Source of the DNA: Mesorhizobium wenxiniae
Lineage (GTDB): Bacteria > Pseudomonadota > Alphaproteobacteria > Rhizobiales > Rhizobiaceae
Direction: 5' to 3'
Assembly: GCF_002284535.1 (NCBI RefSeq)
Contig: NZ_NPKH01000016.1
Coordinates: 1 to 64,000, forward strand
DNA: 64,000 nt
Position 1 is the stretch's first letter, and each line of letters starts with the position of its first letter. The position numbers were made by a program, and so were the translations under genes. The notes beneath the pieces were generated by a model. It did not search any database, was not told the DNA's origin, and saw only the letters and a list, made by a program, of their open reading frames with translations. This document shows, piece by piece, positions 37,064-46,018 of this stretch.

Positions 37064-37900
37064 TCACGCACTCTCGACGGCAGCAGCGAGCGTGTGCCGC
37101 ATCGTCCGTTTCGCCAGCGGGATCTTGAAATCATTGGCGCCATGTCCGACGGCTCCTGCGAGCGCGGCTTCGGCCGCGTCGGTAAAGGCGCCGTCGGACG
37201 CCGCCGCTCCTGCGAGCGTGCGCTCCGCCTCTGTCGCGCGCCAGGGCTTTGCTGCCACACCGCCCATGGCGATCCGAGCGCCTCGGATACGATCGCCGCT
37301 TTTCTCCACGATTGCTGCCACCGACACCAGCGCGAAGGCGTAGGAAGCACGGTCGCGCACCTTGCGGTAAATCTGCCGGCCGGGTGGCGGGGGCGGTAGA
37401 GTAACCGCAGCGATCATCTCGCCGTGGCCGAGCACGGTCTCTACATGGGGCATCGCATCTGGCAATCGATGGAAATCGCCGATCGGGATCGCGCGGGTGT
37501 CGCCGCCGGGCAGTATGGTCTCGATCCTGGCGTCGAGCCCGGACATGGCAACCGCCATGTCGGAGGGATGGACCGCGATGCAGGCTTCGCTCGCGCCGAG
37601 AACGGCATGCATGCGATTGAAGCCCTGAAGCGCTGCGCAGCCCGAGCCCGGCTCGCGCTTGTTGCAAGGCATGTTGCGGTCGTAGAAGTAGGGGCAGCGC
37701 GTGCGCTGCAGGAGATTGCCGCTAGTCGAGGCCTTGTTGCGTATCTGGCCGGACGCTCCCGCCAGCAGTGCTTGCGTGAGCATCGGGTAGCGAGACCTCA
37801 CCCGCGGATCGGCGGCGAGATCGCTGTTGCGGATTTGGGCGCCGACCCGAAGCCCGCCGTCCGCCGTCTCCTCGATCCGATCGAGCGGCAGCCGGCTGCA
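37064..37900 (-). pseudogene. paoB: FAD/4Fe-4S subunit of aldehyde oxidoreductase, 5'-truncated
   Basis: The recognisable protein begins at [20 protein letters not shown] and continues normally: [34 protein letters not shown], then the extra Cys-rich insert [16 protein letters not shown] typical of PaoB, which holds a 4Fe-4S cluster. The tail ends [17 protein letters not shown]. The first 50-60 residues, including the AGGTNLLDLMK-type FAD pyrophosphate motif, are absent. The position where they belong is occupied by the paoA stop at 37905. A deletion at the paoA/paoB junction explains this. Any protein made from it should not hold FAD properly. Confidence 0.7.
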
Positions 37901-37904
37901 TCGC

Positions 37905-38555
37905 TCATGCCTCCTCTGCCGCGTCGCGAATTGCAGCGACAATGTTCGGATAGGCGGCACAACGGCAGATGTTGCCGCTCATCCGCTCGCGGATCTCGGC
38001 ATCGGTGAGGGCGACGGAAGCCGCCGCCACGTCGGCGCTCGCATGGCTCGGCCAGCCGGCCCTGGCCTCTCCCAGCATACCGACCGCGGAGCAGATCTGG
38101 CCCGGAGTACAGTAGCCGCACTGGAAGCCATCGCGGGCGACGAACGCGGCCTGCACCGGATGCAACTGGTCACCCTCGGCAAGGCCCTCGACCGTGGTGA
38201 TCTCGTCACCTTTATGCATTGCGGCAAGCGTCAGGCAAGAATTGATCCGGCGCCCATCGACGAGCACCGTGCATGCGCCGCACTGGCCGTGGTCGCAGCC
38301 TTTCTTTGAGCCGGTAAGGCCGAGATGGTTGCGCAGGGCGTCGAGCAGCGTCGTTCGCGGGTCGAGTTCGACGGCAAAATCCTTCGCGTTGATCCGCAGG
38401 GACATCGGCATCGTCGGTACCGGCGTGGGCGATGCGGCTGCGTCGGCCGGCTCGGCGTCAACCGGTATACCGGTAGCCAGGAGCACGCCGGTCGCCACCC
38501 CGCCCTCCAGCACCGTTCGACGCGTCGGCCCCCTCCTGCTGTCTGTTTTGGCCAT
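37905..38555 (-). CDS. paoA: 2Fe-2S subunit of periplasmic aldehyde oxidoreductase, Tat-exported
   Basis: A 216-residue ferredoxin-type subunit. The signal region [20 protein letters not shown] has a twin-arginine motif for folded export. The first 2Fe-2S cluster is [18 protein letters not shown] with a later CLTL Cys (about residues 95-125). The second is [18 protein letters not shown] with [16 protein letters not shown] near the end. This matches PaoA of the PaoABC detoxification enzyme. The ATG at 38555, preceded by GGGAG, places the Tat motif near the N-terminus; a GTG at 38594 is possible. The gene itself looks intact although its partners are broken. Confidence 0.82.
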   Translation of the reverse strand: MAKTDSRRGPTRRTVLEGGVATGVLLATGIPVDAEPADAAASPTPVPTMPMSLRINAKDFAVELDPRTTLLDALRNHLGLTGSKKGCDHGQCGACTVLVDGRRINSCLTLAAMHKGDEITTVEGLAEGDQLHPVQAAFVARDGFQCGYCTPGQICSAVGMLGEARAGWPSHASADVAAASVALTDAEIRERMSGNICRCAAYPNIVAAIRDAAEEA

Positions 38556-38645
38556 ACTTGATCTCCCAGTCGCAGTTTTGTCGCTCTTCGACACTGGAGG
38601 TGGGGGTGCGCGCGGCGGCTTTCTTTCAAGAAACCGGCGGCAATG

Positions 38646-39512
38646 TCAGGAATCCGGAGAAGAATTCACCCGATAGGCGCGGGGCGTCATGCCCCTGAGA
38701 CGCCGGAAGGTCGTGGTGAAGTGGCTCTGGCTTGAAAAGCCGAGGCGAAAGGCAATGCTACCGATCGACAAACCCGTTTCGCGCAGCAGCATCTCCGCTC
38801 GCCGCACGCGTTCCTCGATCACATAGGCATAGGGTGCAAGGCCGGTCGTCGCCTTGAAGCGGCGTGCAAAACTGTCGACGGCCATGTCCGCGACAGCTGC
38901 CAGCTCGCTTAGCGAAATGTCGGAATTCATATGGGCATCTATGTAATCCCGAATTCGACCAAGCGCCCGACGGCTGAGACAGCCGTGACGTACAGACGGC
39001 CGTTGCTCCCGGTTCAGGTTGGCCACGCGGAGGCTGACGAGGGCGACCAGATGCTCGATATAGGCAGTGTCCGGCTTGTGACCGAGTACCATCTCGTCGC
39101 GAAGCGAACTCAGCAGCGTGGCGACGACCACGTCTCTCTTGTTCACCAGGATCGGCAAATCTCTCAGGCGTTCGCATCCAGGAAGCCTGATATCGGGATC
39201 GACCCACAAGGCTGAATAGGAGAGGTTTACATCGCGATAGAAGCCCTGCCGCTCCGCGCCTGCGGGGACGAAGGTGAGGGCTCCGGGGCGGTCCATTCCG
39301 TCGTAGAGGGATCTTGCCTCGTGCCGGATAGATGTATGGGACGTTCCGCCTTCTTCGGTCAGCACGATCAGATGATGAGGGGCTGTCCAGCGGAGTTCTG
39401 CCTCCCGGCACGCCCACCGCCGATTGTCGAAAACGATCGAGGAGCTGACCCAGGACGCGGTTTGCAGGGGGTTCCGACTTCTCTTCCTGGCTCCGAACCC
39501 GTCCGTCACCAA
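38646..39512 (-). CDS. AraC-family transcriptional regulator
   Basis: A 288-residue AraC/XylS regulator. The N-terminal cupin-like sensor (about 1-150) contains LTFVPAGAERQGFYRDVNLS. The C-terminal double helix-turn-helix is SDISLSELAAVADMAVDSFA and GLSIGSIAFRLGFSSQSHFT, with the signature end TTTFRRLRGMTPRAYR. It lies 90 bp upstream of the paoA start on the same strand and is the likely activator of the pao operon, perhaps sensing an aldehyde. The open frame begins with TTG at 39512 or GTG at 39509; neither is certain. Confidence 0.85.
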   Translation of the reverse strand: MVTDGFGARKRSRNPLQTASWVSSSIVFDNRRWACREAELRWTAPHHLIVLTEEGGTSHTSIRHEARSLYDGMDRPGALTFVPAGAERQGFYRDVNLSYSALWVDPDIRLPGCERLRDLPILVNKRDVVVATLLSSLRDEMVLGHKPDTAYIEHLVALVSLRVANLNREQRPSVRHGCLSRRALGRIRDYIDAHMNSDISLSELAAVADMAVDSFARRFKATTGLAPYAYVIEERVRRAEMLLRETGLSIGSIAFRLGFSSQSHFTTTFRRLRGMTPRAYRVNSSPDS

Positions 39513-39697
39513 GCAACGGTCTGAATGACATCGCGGTATCCCGCTGGTTCACTCGCGGAGCCGCGGCAGGCCCCGGCTTGAGCGTTGTGCGCCGCCCCGC
39601 CGCTACGCAGATGGCGGTTTATGTGGCACAGGCATCGTGCTTTGGTAACCGCGCCGTGTTCAAGAACTCGTGAGATCAGGCAAATCAGCGCCTCCTG

Positions 39698-41032
39698 TCA
39701 ATCACCGAGCCCATCGCGGATGGCGCAGAAATAGCGATCGCTTCCAACCTGGCCGCCCTTGAGCGCAATCTCCAGTCCGTCGATTGCCTTGACGCGCGAG
39801 TGGGCGACGCAAAGCGGCGAGCCCGGCGAGCCGGGCAGCGGCATTCGCACCGTCAGCGCATCGACCCCCATCTGGCCGAGTGCGTGGCTCGAAGTATCGC
39901 CGCCGGCGATGATCACGCGCTGTAATTTCTGCTCGATCGTCAGTTCGCGAAGAAGTTCGCCGAGGCCGCGGCCAAGCTTGTGGCGGGCGCCTTCCTGCCG
40001 GTCGATTTCGGCGCCGCGGTCGGCTGCGGGACCAAGGGCGGTGTAGAGGACGACACTGCGACCGGCTTCCAGACTGGCGCGGCCGCTCGCTGCCGCACGT
40101 GCAATCGCGTCGCCGGAGGCCTCAGAAACCAACTCGACAGGATCCACCTCGATCCCGTCGAAACCATCCGTCAAAGCGTGCCGGATCTGTCGTTCCGTGG
40201 TCGGCGAGCAACTGCCCGAGACCACCGCGATCCGGTCGGCCGCACCCGGTGGCAAAAAGCTGGGCTCGGCACGGACGCTCCCGTTAGACGCCCATTCGGC
40301 CAGCAGCGCATATTCGATCCCGGAAGAGCCGACGACGAAATAGCCGCCCGGCGTGCGAACGCGCCACATCTCCTTGCCGGCAAGCGCCTGAGTCTCGCGG
40401 CTGTCGACGTCCAAAAGCAAGATATCGCTGCCATTTTCGGTCAGCCGATCGAACACTTCCGATCGGGACGCCGACTGCAGCGTCGCGAGGTCGACCAGTC
40501 CCGAGGTGAGGTCTGTCTGCCGCGACAGATGGATCAGCAAATCGGATTCATCCATCGGTGTGGTCGGGTGGCGGCTCATCACGGGATGGCGATCGATACG
40601 GAAATATTTGTCGCGGTAGCTGGCGAACAGATGGCCGAAGGCGGTGTAGCGCTTGAGCTGCGGCGCGCCGACCACCAGCGGCACGCTTTCCTGGCTGAAA
40701 ACCGAGCGGCCGATCTCGATAGCCCGGCCGATGCTGCCGATCGTTGGGCTGGAATCGAACGTCGAGCAGACCTTGTAGTGGCAGATCTCGGCGTTCAGGG
40801 TCTTCAGCCAGGCCAAGGCGCCCCGCAGATGCGTGTCCATCCACTGCGGCGTCTCGCTGCGGCTGGTGCCGGCCAGGCCGATGGCACGGCAATGCCTGAA
40901 CCGCGAAAGCAGGGCCTTGTCCGGCTGGCGCATGAACAGCACGGTCGGCACACCGCCAAGCTCGAGCGCCTCCATGACGTCGGTCGAGCCGGTGAGATCA
41001 TCGCCATAGTAGCTGAGAAGCAGATTTTGCAT
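39698..41032 (-). CDS. oiaK: Four-carbon acid sugar kinase family, probably 3-oxo-isoapionate kinase
   Basis: A 444-residue DUF1537/OtnK-family kinase. The N-terminal catalytic block is LLSYYGDDLTGSTDVMEALE, and KVCSTFDSSPTIGSIGRAIE follows. The C-terminal nucleotide-binding part has VVSGSCSPTTERQIRHAL and VIIAGGDTSSHALGQMG. The gene directly follows the RuBisCO-like gene by 4 bp. In D-apiose catabolism OiaK phosphorylates 3-oxo-isoapionate to its 4-phosphate for OiaX. The family also contains kinases for threonate, erythronate and 3-oxo-tetronate; the OiaX, ApsD, ApnL and ApnO neighbours favour OiaK. Confidence 0.8.
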   Translation of the reverse strand: MQNLLLSYYGDDLTGSTDVMEALELGGVPTVLFMRQPDKALLSRFRHCRAIGLAGTSRSETPQWMDTHLRGALAWLKTLNAEICHYKVCSTFDSSPTIGSIGRAIEIGRSVFSQESVPLVVGAPQLKRYTAFGHLFASYRDKYFRIDRHPVMSRHPTTPMDESDLLIHLSRQTDLTSGLVDLATLQSASRSEVFDRLTENGSDILLLDVDSRETQALAGKEMWRVRTPGGYFVVGSSGIEYALLAEWASNGSVRAEPSFLPPGAADRIAVVSGSCSPTTERQIRHALTDGFDGIEVDPVELVSEASGDAIARAAASGRASLEAGRSVVLYTALGPAADRGAEIDRQEGARHKLGRGLGELLRELTIEQKLQRVIIAGGDTSSHALGQMGVDALTVRMPLPGSPGSPLCVAHSRVKAIDGLEIALKGGQVGSDRYFCAIRDGLGD

Positions 41033-41036
41033 GGGG

Positions 41037-42287
41037 TCAGGCTGCTTTGCCGTCGCCGAATTTGTCGATCGACCGCGCCAATTCGGGATGGGTCAGCGCG
41101 AACTCCGCCAGCGGGATACCATCGACCGCCGCCTGCCAGGCTTGCTGCACGGCGCGCACGCCGGCACCCGGCCCGTCCGGATGGCTGACGATGCCGCCGC
41201 CGCAGAGATAGAGAAGATCGACCGTTCGGCCGGTTCGCCGGTAGGTTTCGGGGGCCTGTCCGCCCCACTGGCCGGAGCCGGCGACCGGCAACGCGCAATC
41301 ATCAGGCGAAAAGATCGGCGTGGTCACCGCCTTGAAGGATTCCACGAATGACCAGTCCGGCTCCCAATATTTCGAGGCGATGCCATTGATCTGGAATTGA
41401 TCGACGCCGAGCAGCCGCCAGAACTGCTGCCAGACCTTGAAATCCATGCCAAGCCCGGGGTGACGGGTGAGAATGTCCCAGCCGTTGCGGTGGGCGTGGA
41501 TCACCAGGCTGGAGCGCTTTCTGAGGAAAGCCATGCCGCCGAAGCCGACGGAGTTGATGTTGACCACAGCGCAATTGCCGCCGGCCTTCGCCACCAGATC
41601 GTGGTTGCGCAACATCTCGTCAGGATCGGCATGCGAGATGCCGAAGGCATACATGACCTTTTTACCGGTCTTCTGCTCATGGTCGAGGACGAGCGGCATG
41701 ATCGCCTTCACCCGTTCCGACAGGGGCGAATAGGCCGGGCTCATCAGCTTCTCGTCGTCCTTGATGAAATCGACCCCGGCGGCGATCAGCTCACCCACCA
41801 TCTCCGCCGTTTCGCGCGGTCGAAGCCCCAGCGCCGGCTTGACGATCGTCCCGATGATCGGGCGGTTCTCCACGCCGGTTAGTCGGCGGCTGCCGGTGAC
41901 GCCGAATTGCGGACCCGGATGGGCGCTGCGATACTCATCCGGCAGCTTCATGTCGACGACGCGGATGCCGGACAGGCCCTTGATCGAATAGGCGCCACCG
42001 ATGGCGATGGTCATCAGCGCCGAAAGATCGGTACCGATGGCATCCAGCGGAAACGCGATGTCGACATCCGCGCGCTTGAAGGGCCCGTCGCTGGCTTCGG
42101 GAAGCGATGGACGATCGGCGTCCGGCAAAGACCGTATCGCCAGGACGCGTGCCGCCACCCGCGCCTTGAGCTCTTCGGTCTCGCCGGCCAGCGCAACGAA
42201 GGTTCCGGTCGACTGGTCGCTTGCGATCTTGGTCGCCAGCGCGTCGATGCTCGCCGAGGTTTCGACGCGATAGGTGAGGGTGATCAT
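41037..42287 (-). CDS. oiaX: RuBisCO-like protein, probably 3-oxo-isoapionate-4-phosphate decarboxylase
   Basis: A 416-residue RuBisCO large-chain-like protein. The catalytic-strand block is IGTIVKPALGLRPRETAEMV, where true RuBisCO reads KPKLGL. GVDFIKDDEKLMSPAYSPLS keeps the carbamylated-lysine KDDE motif. Later blocks are VVNINSVGFGGMAFL, VIHAHRNGWDILTRHPG and LLYLCGGGIVSHPDGPGAG. The changes exclude true CO2 fixation. Next to a DUF1537 kinase and apiose genes it fits OiaX, which decarboxylates 3-oxo-isoapionate 4-phosphate to L-erythrulose 1-phosphate. It is divergent from the GntR regulator. The start at 42287 gives the usual short N-terminus; no strong ribosome site is seen. Confidence 0.85.
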   Translation of the reverse strand: MITLTYRVETSASIDALATKIASDQSTGTFVALAGETEELKARVAARVLAIRSLPDADRPSLPEASDGPFKRADVDIAFPLDAIGTDLSALMTIAIGGAYSIKGLSGIRVVDMKLPDEYRSAHPGPQFGVTGSRRLTGVENRPIIGTIVKPALGLRPRETAEMVGELIAAGVDFIKDDEKLMSPAYSPLSERVKAIMPLVLDHEQKTGKKVMYAFGISHADPDEMLRNHDLVAKAGGNCAVVNINSVGFGGMAFLRKRSSLVIHAHRNGWDILTRHPGLGMDFKVWQQFWRLLGVDQFQINGIASKYWEPDWSFVESFKAVTTPIFSPDDCALPVAGSGQWGGQAPETYRRTGRTVDLLYLCGGGIVSHPDGPGAGVRAVQQAWQAAVDGIPLAEFALTHPELARSIDKFGDGKAA

Positions 42288-42316
42288 AGCTCGAAAGAAG
42301 TTCCCCGATATTTGAG

Positions 42317-42335
42317 ATCTGGTATAATGAGTACA
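42317..42335. promoter_or_regulatory. Candidate GntR operator between oiaX and gntR
   Basis: CTGGTATAATGAGTAC lies at 42319-42334, 32 bp upstream of oiaX and about 95 bp upstream of the GntR gene. The core CTGGTAT(A/G)AT recurs at 50526 and 51453 in front of other genes of the apiose locus. TGGTATNA resembles half of a FadR-type GntR site (TGGTNNNACCA). Confidence 0.45.
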
Positions 42336-42430
42336 TAAGCATTGCAAGCGATATCCTGCTCTCGCGCAGGCATTCCGGGAATCGAGGCGACAATGCTAAA
42401 TAGACACCGGTCAAGGAGTGATTCGCGACG

Positions 42431-43144
42431 ATGAACCGTTCGGAGCCGATCGTCCGGCGCAAGCTTTCCGACGAAGTGTTTTTGAGGCTGAAGCGCCTGA
42501 TCACCAGCGGCGAATTGCAGCCGGGCGACGACATGCCGTCGGAGCGCGAGCTGATGGAACGCTTCGAGGTTGGCAGGCCGGCGATCCGCGAAGCGATGCA
42601 GGCGTTGAGCAATATGGGTCTCGTCGCGATCTCGCATGGCGAGCGGGCGAAAGTGCTTCAGCTGACCGCCAAGTCGATCATCAAACAGGTCGACGGCGCG
42701 GCCAAGATCATCCTGTCGTCATCGAAGGACACGCTGGAGCACCTCAAGAACGCCCGCATCTTCTTCGAGCGCGGCATGGTCAGGGAGGCCGCCGAAAAGG
42801 CCACAGCAGAGGACGTTCAGCGGCTGCGGGCAACCGTTGCCGAACAGCGGAGCTTTCGCGGCGATTCCGAGGCCTTCATATCCGCGGACATGAAGTTTCA
42901 TACCCAGATCGCGGCAATATCCGGCAACCCGATTTATGTCGCGGTCAGCGAAGCGATGCTTGGCTGGCTGAAGGAATATCACACCGAGATGCTGATCTGG
43001 ACCGGCAAGGAAAACTTCACGCTGACCGAGCACGAAGAGATCATCGGGCGCATCGAGCAGAAGGATGCGGACGCAGCCGAGAAGGCGATGATCAAGCACC
43101 TCGAGCGCTCGCGCGCGCTCTACGTGATGAATTCCGGCAACTGA
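42431..43144 (+). CDS. GntR-family regulator (FadR/FCD type) of the apiose locus
   Basis: A 237-residue GntR regulator. The N-terminal winged helix is RRKLSDEVFLRLKRLITSGE, DDMPSERELMERFEVGRPAI and REAMQALSNMGLVAI. The C-terminal FCD effector domain has ARIFFERGMVREAAEKAT, the metal-ligand helix ADMKFHTQIAAISGNP, and EHEEIIGRIEQKDADAAEKA. It is divergent from oiaX/oiaK and its stop is 2 bp from the convergent apnL stop. It is the only regulator inside the apiose cluster, so it probably represses it in response to a pathway acid. The effector is not known. Confidence 0.88.
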   Translation: MNRSEPIVRRKLSDEVFLRLKRLITSGELQPGDDMPSERELMERFEVGRPAIREAMQALSNMGLVAISHGERAKVLQLTAKSIIKQVDGAAKIILSSSKDTLEHLKNARIFFERGMVREAAEKATAEDVQRLRATVAEQRSFRGDSEAFISADMKFHTQIAAISGNPIYVAVSEAMLGWLKEYHTEMLIWTGKENFTLTEHEEIIGRIEQKDADAAEKAMIKHLERSRALYVMNSGN

Positions 43145-43146
43145 TT

Positions 43147-44985
43147 TCACCCGATCCGGGTGATCGCGTAAGGCGGCATCACAAGGTGGCGTCGTTCGAA
43201 CCCGGAGATATCAACCGTAACTTCGCTCGCCGTCAGATTCGCCAGCCACATGACGGTCTGGCCCGCGGGAGAACGGCCGGCCAGCGTGAGCACCCGCGTC
43301 TCATCGCTAGTCCTCGCCGCTAAGTGCCTGAAGCCGGCCAGTTCGCAAAGCCCCTTGATAGCTTCGAAAATCGGCCGGGGTTCACCTTCGCCGACGGGTT
43401 CCCCGGATGCCGCCAGAACGCCGAACGGTCCGGTGAAGCTGGACAGCGTGAGCATCTCCAGCCCGGCCGGCGCGACGCGCGCGGCATAGCCGATCGTCCA
43501 TGCTGCCGCGAACATGCCGGCATGGCGAGGATCCCGGTCGGCCATGGCGATGCGCTGACGGTGCGGATTGGCTTTGGTCGCACCGCCATAGGGGTTCTGC
43601 CGCATGGCAATGGTCGACGGGCCGATCCGGTAGTGTTTTGGCCCGAAGATCGCCCGCACCGATCCGGTGATGAAAGGCAGCGCCTCAAGCGATTGCATGA
43701 CGCTGAGATCGTCGGCGGCGTGCACGACCGGACATGTGCAGTGGGTGACGAAATCGAGCAAGTCGGCGGGAACGCGCTTGCGGTTCAACTCAGTGAAATA
43801 GCTGAACATGCCGCCGCCGAGGCGGATATCGGGAAAGGCGCGGCGCGCCGCGGCATAGACGTCCTCCAGTGGCGGGCATTGCGGCCATGCGCTGCCCGGC
43901 GGCGTCGACTGCCGGTCGACCGAGGGCGAAACGGCAATGGCCGAGAGCTTTAGTCCGGCTTGGCGGACGATGCCGGCGACATCGGAGAGTTCGGGATCGA
44001 CATCGCCGGTGCAGGCAACCACGCATTCAAGCGTCGTCTCGGCGGGGTAAGCTGCGGCGAGCCGGGCGTAGGACTGCAAGGCATCGAGTCCGTGGCCGCT
44101 CGTCGGATCATAGTGGAACATCAGCTGTTGCGGGCCAAGCGCGGACAGCATCGGCAGATTTTCAAGCGCGGCATCGATCTCATCCGGGTAGATGATCACG
44201 CCGATATCCGGCAGCGGCGGTCCGGCCTCGCCGAGCTCGACGCGGACAGATTCAGCTGCCGCTGCGGCAGCCGGCGCCTTCACGGCGCCGGAGATGCGCA
44301 AGCTGATCGTCTGGCGCAGCGTCTCGCCGGCAGGCAGCACATAGGGCCATGGCAGGGCGAGCGGACGGACATAGGTCTTGTAGGAGGCATCCGACCAGTT
44401 CCTTTGGTCCTCCATCTCAAACGCGTCGCCTTCCATCCGGCATTCGGCGGTGAAGCCGGGCCGGACTTCATGGGTGATCGCCCGCAAATCCTTGAAGGGC
44501 TGCCAAGGGTCAATCCAAAACGGAAGCGTTGTTTCCACCAAGCTGCCGTCGGTGTGCTCGACCGTGACCGGGCTGCCGGCCAGGCCGGCAATCGGATGCA
44601 GGATGCAGAAGCCGCAGCGATTGGTCTCGAAATCGTTTTCGGGAAGCGCGCTCACGTCGAAAACCAACTGGCCGTCGGCGGAAGCCTCGATCGTCGCGCG
44701 AAAGTCGAGCCGGTTTCCCTCTGGTCCGACGCAACTTGCCGAATAGCTGACGGAGAAATTATCGGCACCCTGGTCTACAGTCAGGTCCGTGAGTGCCGGC
44801 TCGTAGGTGCCCCAGTCGCGATCCCTGACGATATAGGCGATGGCACGCAGCACTTCGACACCGCCATAGCGGATGGTGCGCAGATTGCCATTGACGAACT
44901 CCGCAGTGAGCGCGCCGGCGCGCAACCTGACCGGCTCGGCCTCGACCGCGGGCGTGCCATAGAGGAGGAAGGCGTCGGCGGTCAT
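43147..44985 (-). CDS. apnL: Probable D-apionolactonase
   Basis: A 612-residue cytoplasmic protein with no signal peptide, starting with an ATGA overlap on the apsD stop. I recognise it by position and size as ApnL, which hydrolyses the lactone made by ApsD to D-apionate. Visible blocks are VRDRDWGTYEPALTDLTV, NRCGFCILHPIAGLAG, PFWIDPWQPFKDLRAITHEV and RNWSDASYKTYVRPLALPWP near the N-terminal beta-rich half, then a TIM-barrel-like half with RLGGGMFSYFTELNRKRVP and NPYGGATKANPHRQRIAMADRD-like loops. Catalytic residues are not assignable by eye. The alternative is another member of the same family acting on a different lactone or glycoside. Confidence 0.7.
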   Translation of the reverse strand: MTADAFLLYGTPAVEAEPVRLRAGALTAEFVNGNLRTIRYGGVEVLRAIAYIVRDRDWGTYEPALTDLTVDQGADNFSVSYSASCVGPEGNRLDFRATIEASADGQLVFDVSALPENDFETNRCGFCILHPIAGLAGSPVTVEHTDGSLVETTLPFWIDPWQPFKDLRAITHEVRPGFTAECRMEGDAFEMEDQRNWSDASYKTYVRPLALPWPYVLPAGETLRQTISLRISGAVKAPAAAAAAESVRVELGEAGPPLPDIGVIIYPDEIDAALENLPMLSALGPQQLMFHYDPTSGHGLDALQSYARLAAAYPAETTLECVVACTGDVDPELSDVAGIVRQAGLKLSAIAVSPSVDRQSTPPGSAWPQCPPLEDVYAAARRAFPDIRLGGGMFSYFTELNRKRVPADLLDFVTHCTCPVVHAADDLSVMQSLEALPFITGSVRAIFGPKHYRIGPSTIAMRQNPYGGATKANPHRQRIAMADRDPRHAGMFAAAWTIGYAARVAPAGLEMLTLSSFTGPFGVLAASGEPVGEGEPRPIFEAIKGLCELAGFRHLAARTSDETRVLTLAGRSPAGQTVMWLANLTASEVTVDISGFERRHLVMPPYAITRIG

Positions 44986-46016
44986 CTGAGCAGAGCGTCG
45001 AGCTGTACCGGCTCCCGGCTCGCAGCCCCCGCATAGGCGGCCTCGACCAGCGCCAATGTCCTAAGATTGTCCGCACCCGAAGTTGCCGGCTCGGTCCCGT
45101 TCGCCAGACAGTCGACCCAGTGCTTTTGAATGGCGACGACGCTTTCCTGGATGTTGTGCCACGGCCGCAATGCCCAAGGCAGCAGCGGCGGCGAGACGTC
45201 GCTGACCGCCGTTCCGTTCCTGCCGGTGACTGTGAGCCGGTAATTCTGCTCGAGCCGGATCGTGCCATCGCTGCCGTCGATCTCGACCAGCGTCTGCGGA
45301 AACGGCTCGGTCGCGAGCTTCGTCGCATAGCTGCAATCGACCACGGACGTTGCGCCGCTCTTGTGGTCCATCAGCATTGTAGCGACGTCCTCGCCGGCAA
45401 TGTTGGGATTAATGCGAGCGGTTCGTGTCGTGATAGTCGAAACGTCGCCCAGCAGAAAGCGGGTAATGTCGAGACTATGGATGCCGAGGTCCTCGATGAT
45501 GAAGCGCTTTCCCGTCGCCAGATAGGGCTGGCCGGAAAACACGTCATAGGCCGAGCGGAACGAGATCCGTCCGAAGAAGGGCGTACCGATTTCATTGCTG
45601 TCGAGCACGGCGCGCACTGCCTGGATCGGCGATTGCCAGCGAAAATTTTCATGCACCATCAACGGCACGCCGGCGTCGGAGCAGGCCGTCACCATGGCCT
45701 TGGCGTCGGCCAGCGTCGGCGCGAACGGCTTTTGGCAGATTGCGGGAACGCGGTGCCGCGCCGCCATCTCGACGAGCGGACGGTGGCTCGGCGCGGTGGT
45801 GGCGATATCGACGAAATCGAGGCTTTCGCCGGCAAAAAGTGCCGCCGCGTCGGTGTAGCGCCGCGTGATGCCGAATTGGTCGCCGACCACCTTGAGCCGT
45901 TCCGGATCGCGGTCGCAAATGGCGACGATCGAGGCACCTTCGATGTCGCGCCAGGCGTGCATCTGGTTGACGGCAAAGAAGCCGCAGCCGATCAGCGCTC
46001 CTCGCAGCTCCGCCAT
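44982..46016 (-). CDS. apsD: Gfo/Idh/MocA oxidoreductase, probably D-apiose dehydrogenase
   Basis: A 344-residue NAD(P)-dependent sugar dehydrogenase. The Rossmann motif is LRGALIGCGFFAVNQMHAW, followed by VAICDRDPERLKVVG. The catalytic-lysine loop is VPAICQKPFAPTLADAKAM (CQKP, where EKP is more common). HENFRWQSPIQAVRAVL and IIEDLGIHSLDITRFLLGD form the substrate side with the conserved His. It is 2 bp after the permease stop and overlaps apnL, so it should oxidise freshly imported D-apiose to its lactone. The start at 46016 is correct for the family; the longer frame upstream lies over the permease gene. Confidence 0.78.
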   Translation of the reverse strand: MAELRGALIGCGFFAVNQMHAWRDIEGASIVAICDRDPERLKVVGDQFGITRRYTDAAALFAGESLDFVDIATTAPSHRPLVEMAARHRVPAICQKPFAPTLADAKAMVTACSDAGVPLMVHENFRWQSPIQAVRAVLDSNEIGTPFFGRISFRSAYDVFSGQPYLATGKRFIIEDLGIHSLDITRFLLGDVSTITTRTARINPNIAGEDVATMLMDHKSGATSVVDCSYATKLATEPFPQTLVEIDGSDGTIRLEQNYRLTVTGRNGTAVSDVSPPLLPWALRPWHNIQESVVAIQKHWVDCLANGTEPATSGADNLRTLALVEAAYAGAASREPVQLDALLR

Positions 46017-46018
46017 GC

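Noticed and set aside
41037..42287. True RuBisCO large subunit
   Set aside because: The KPKLGL motif is changed to KPALGL, and no small subunit or phosphoribulokinase is present; it is a RuBisCO-like protein in an apiose context.
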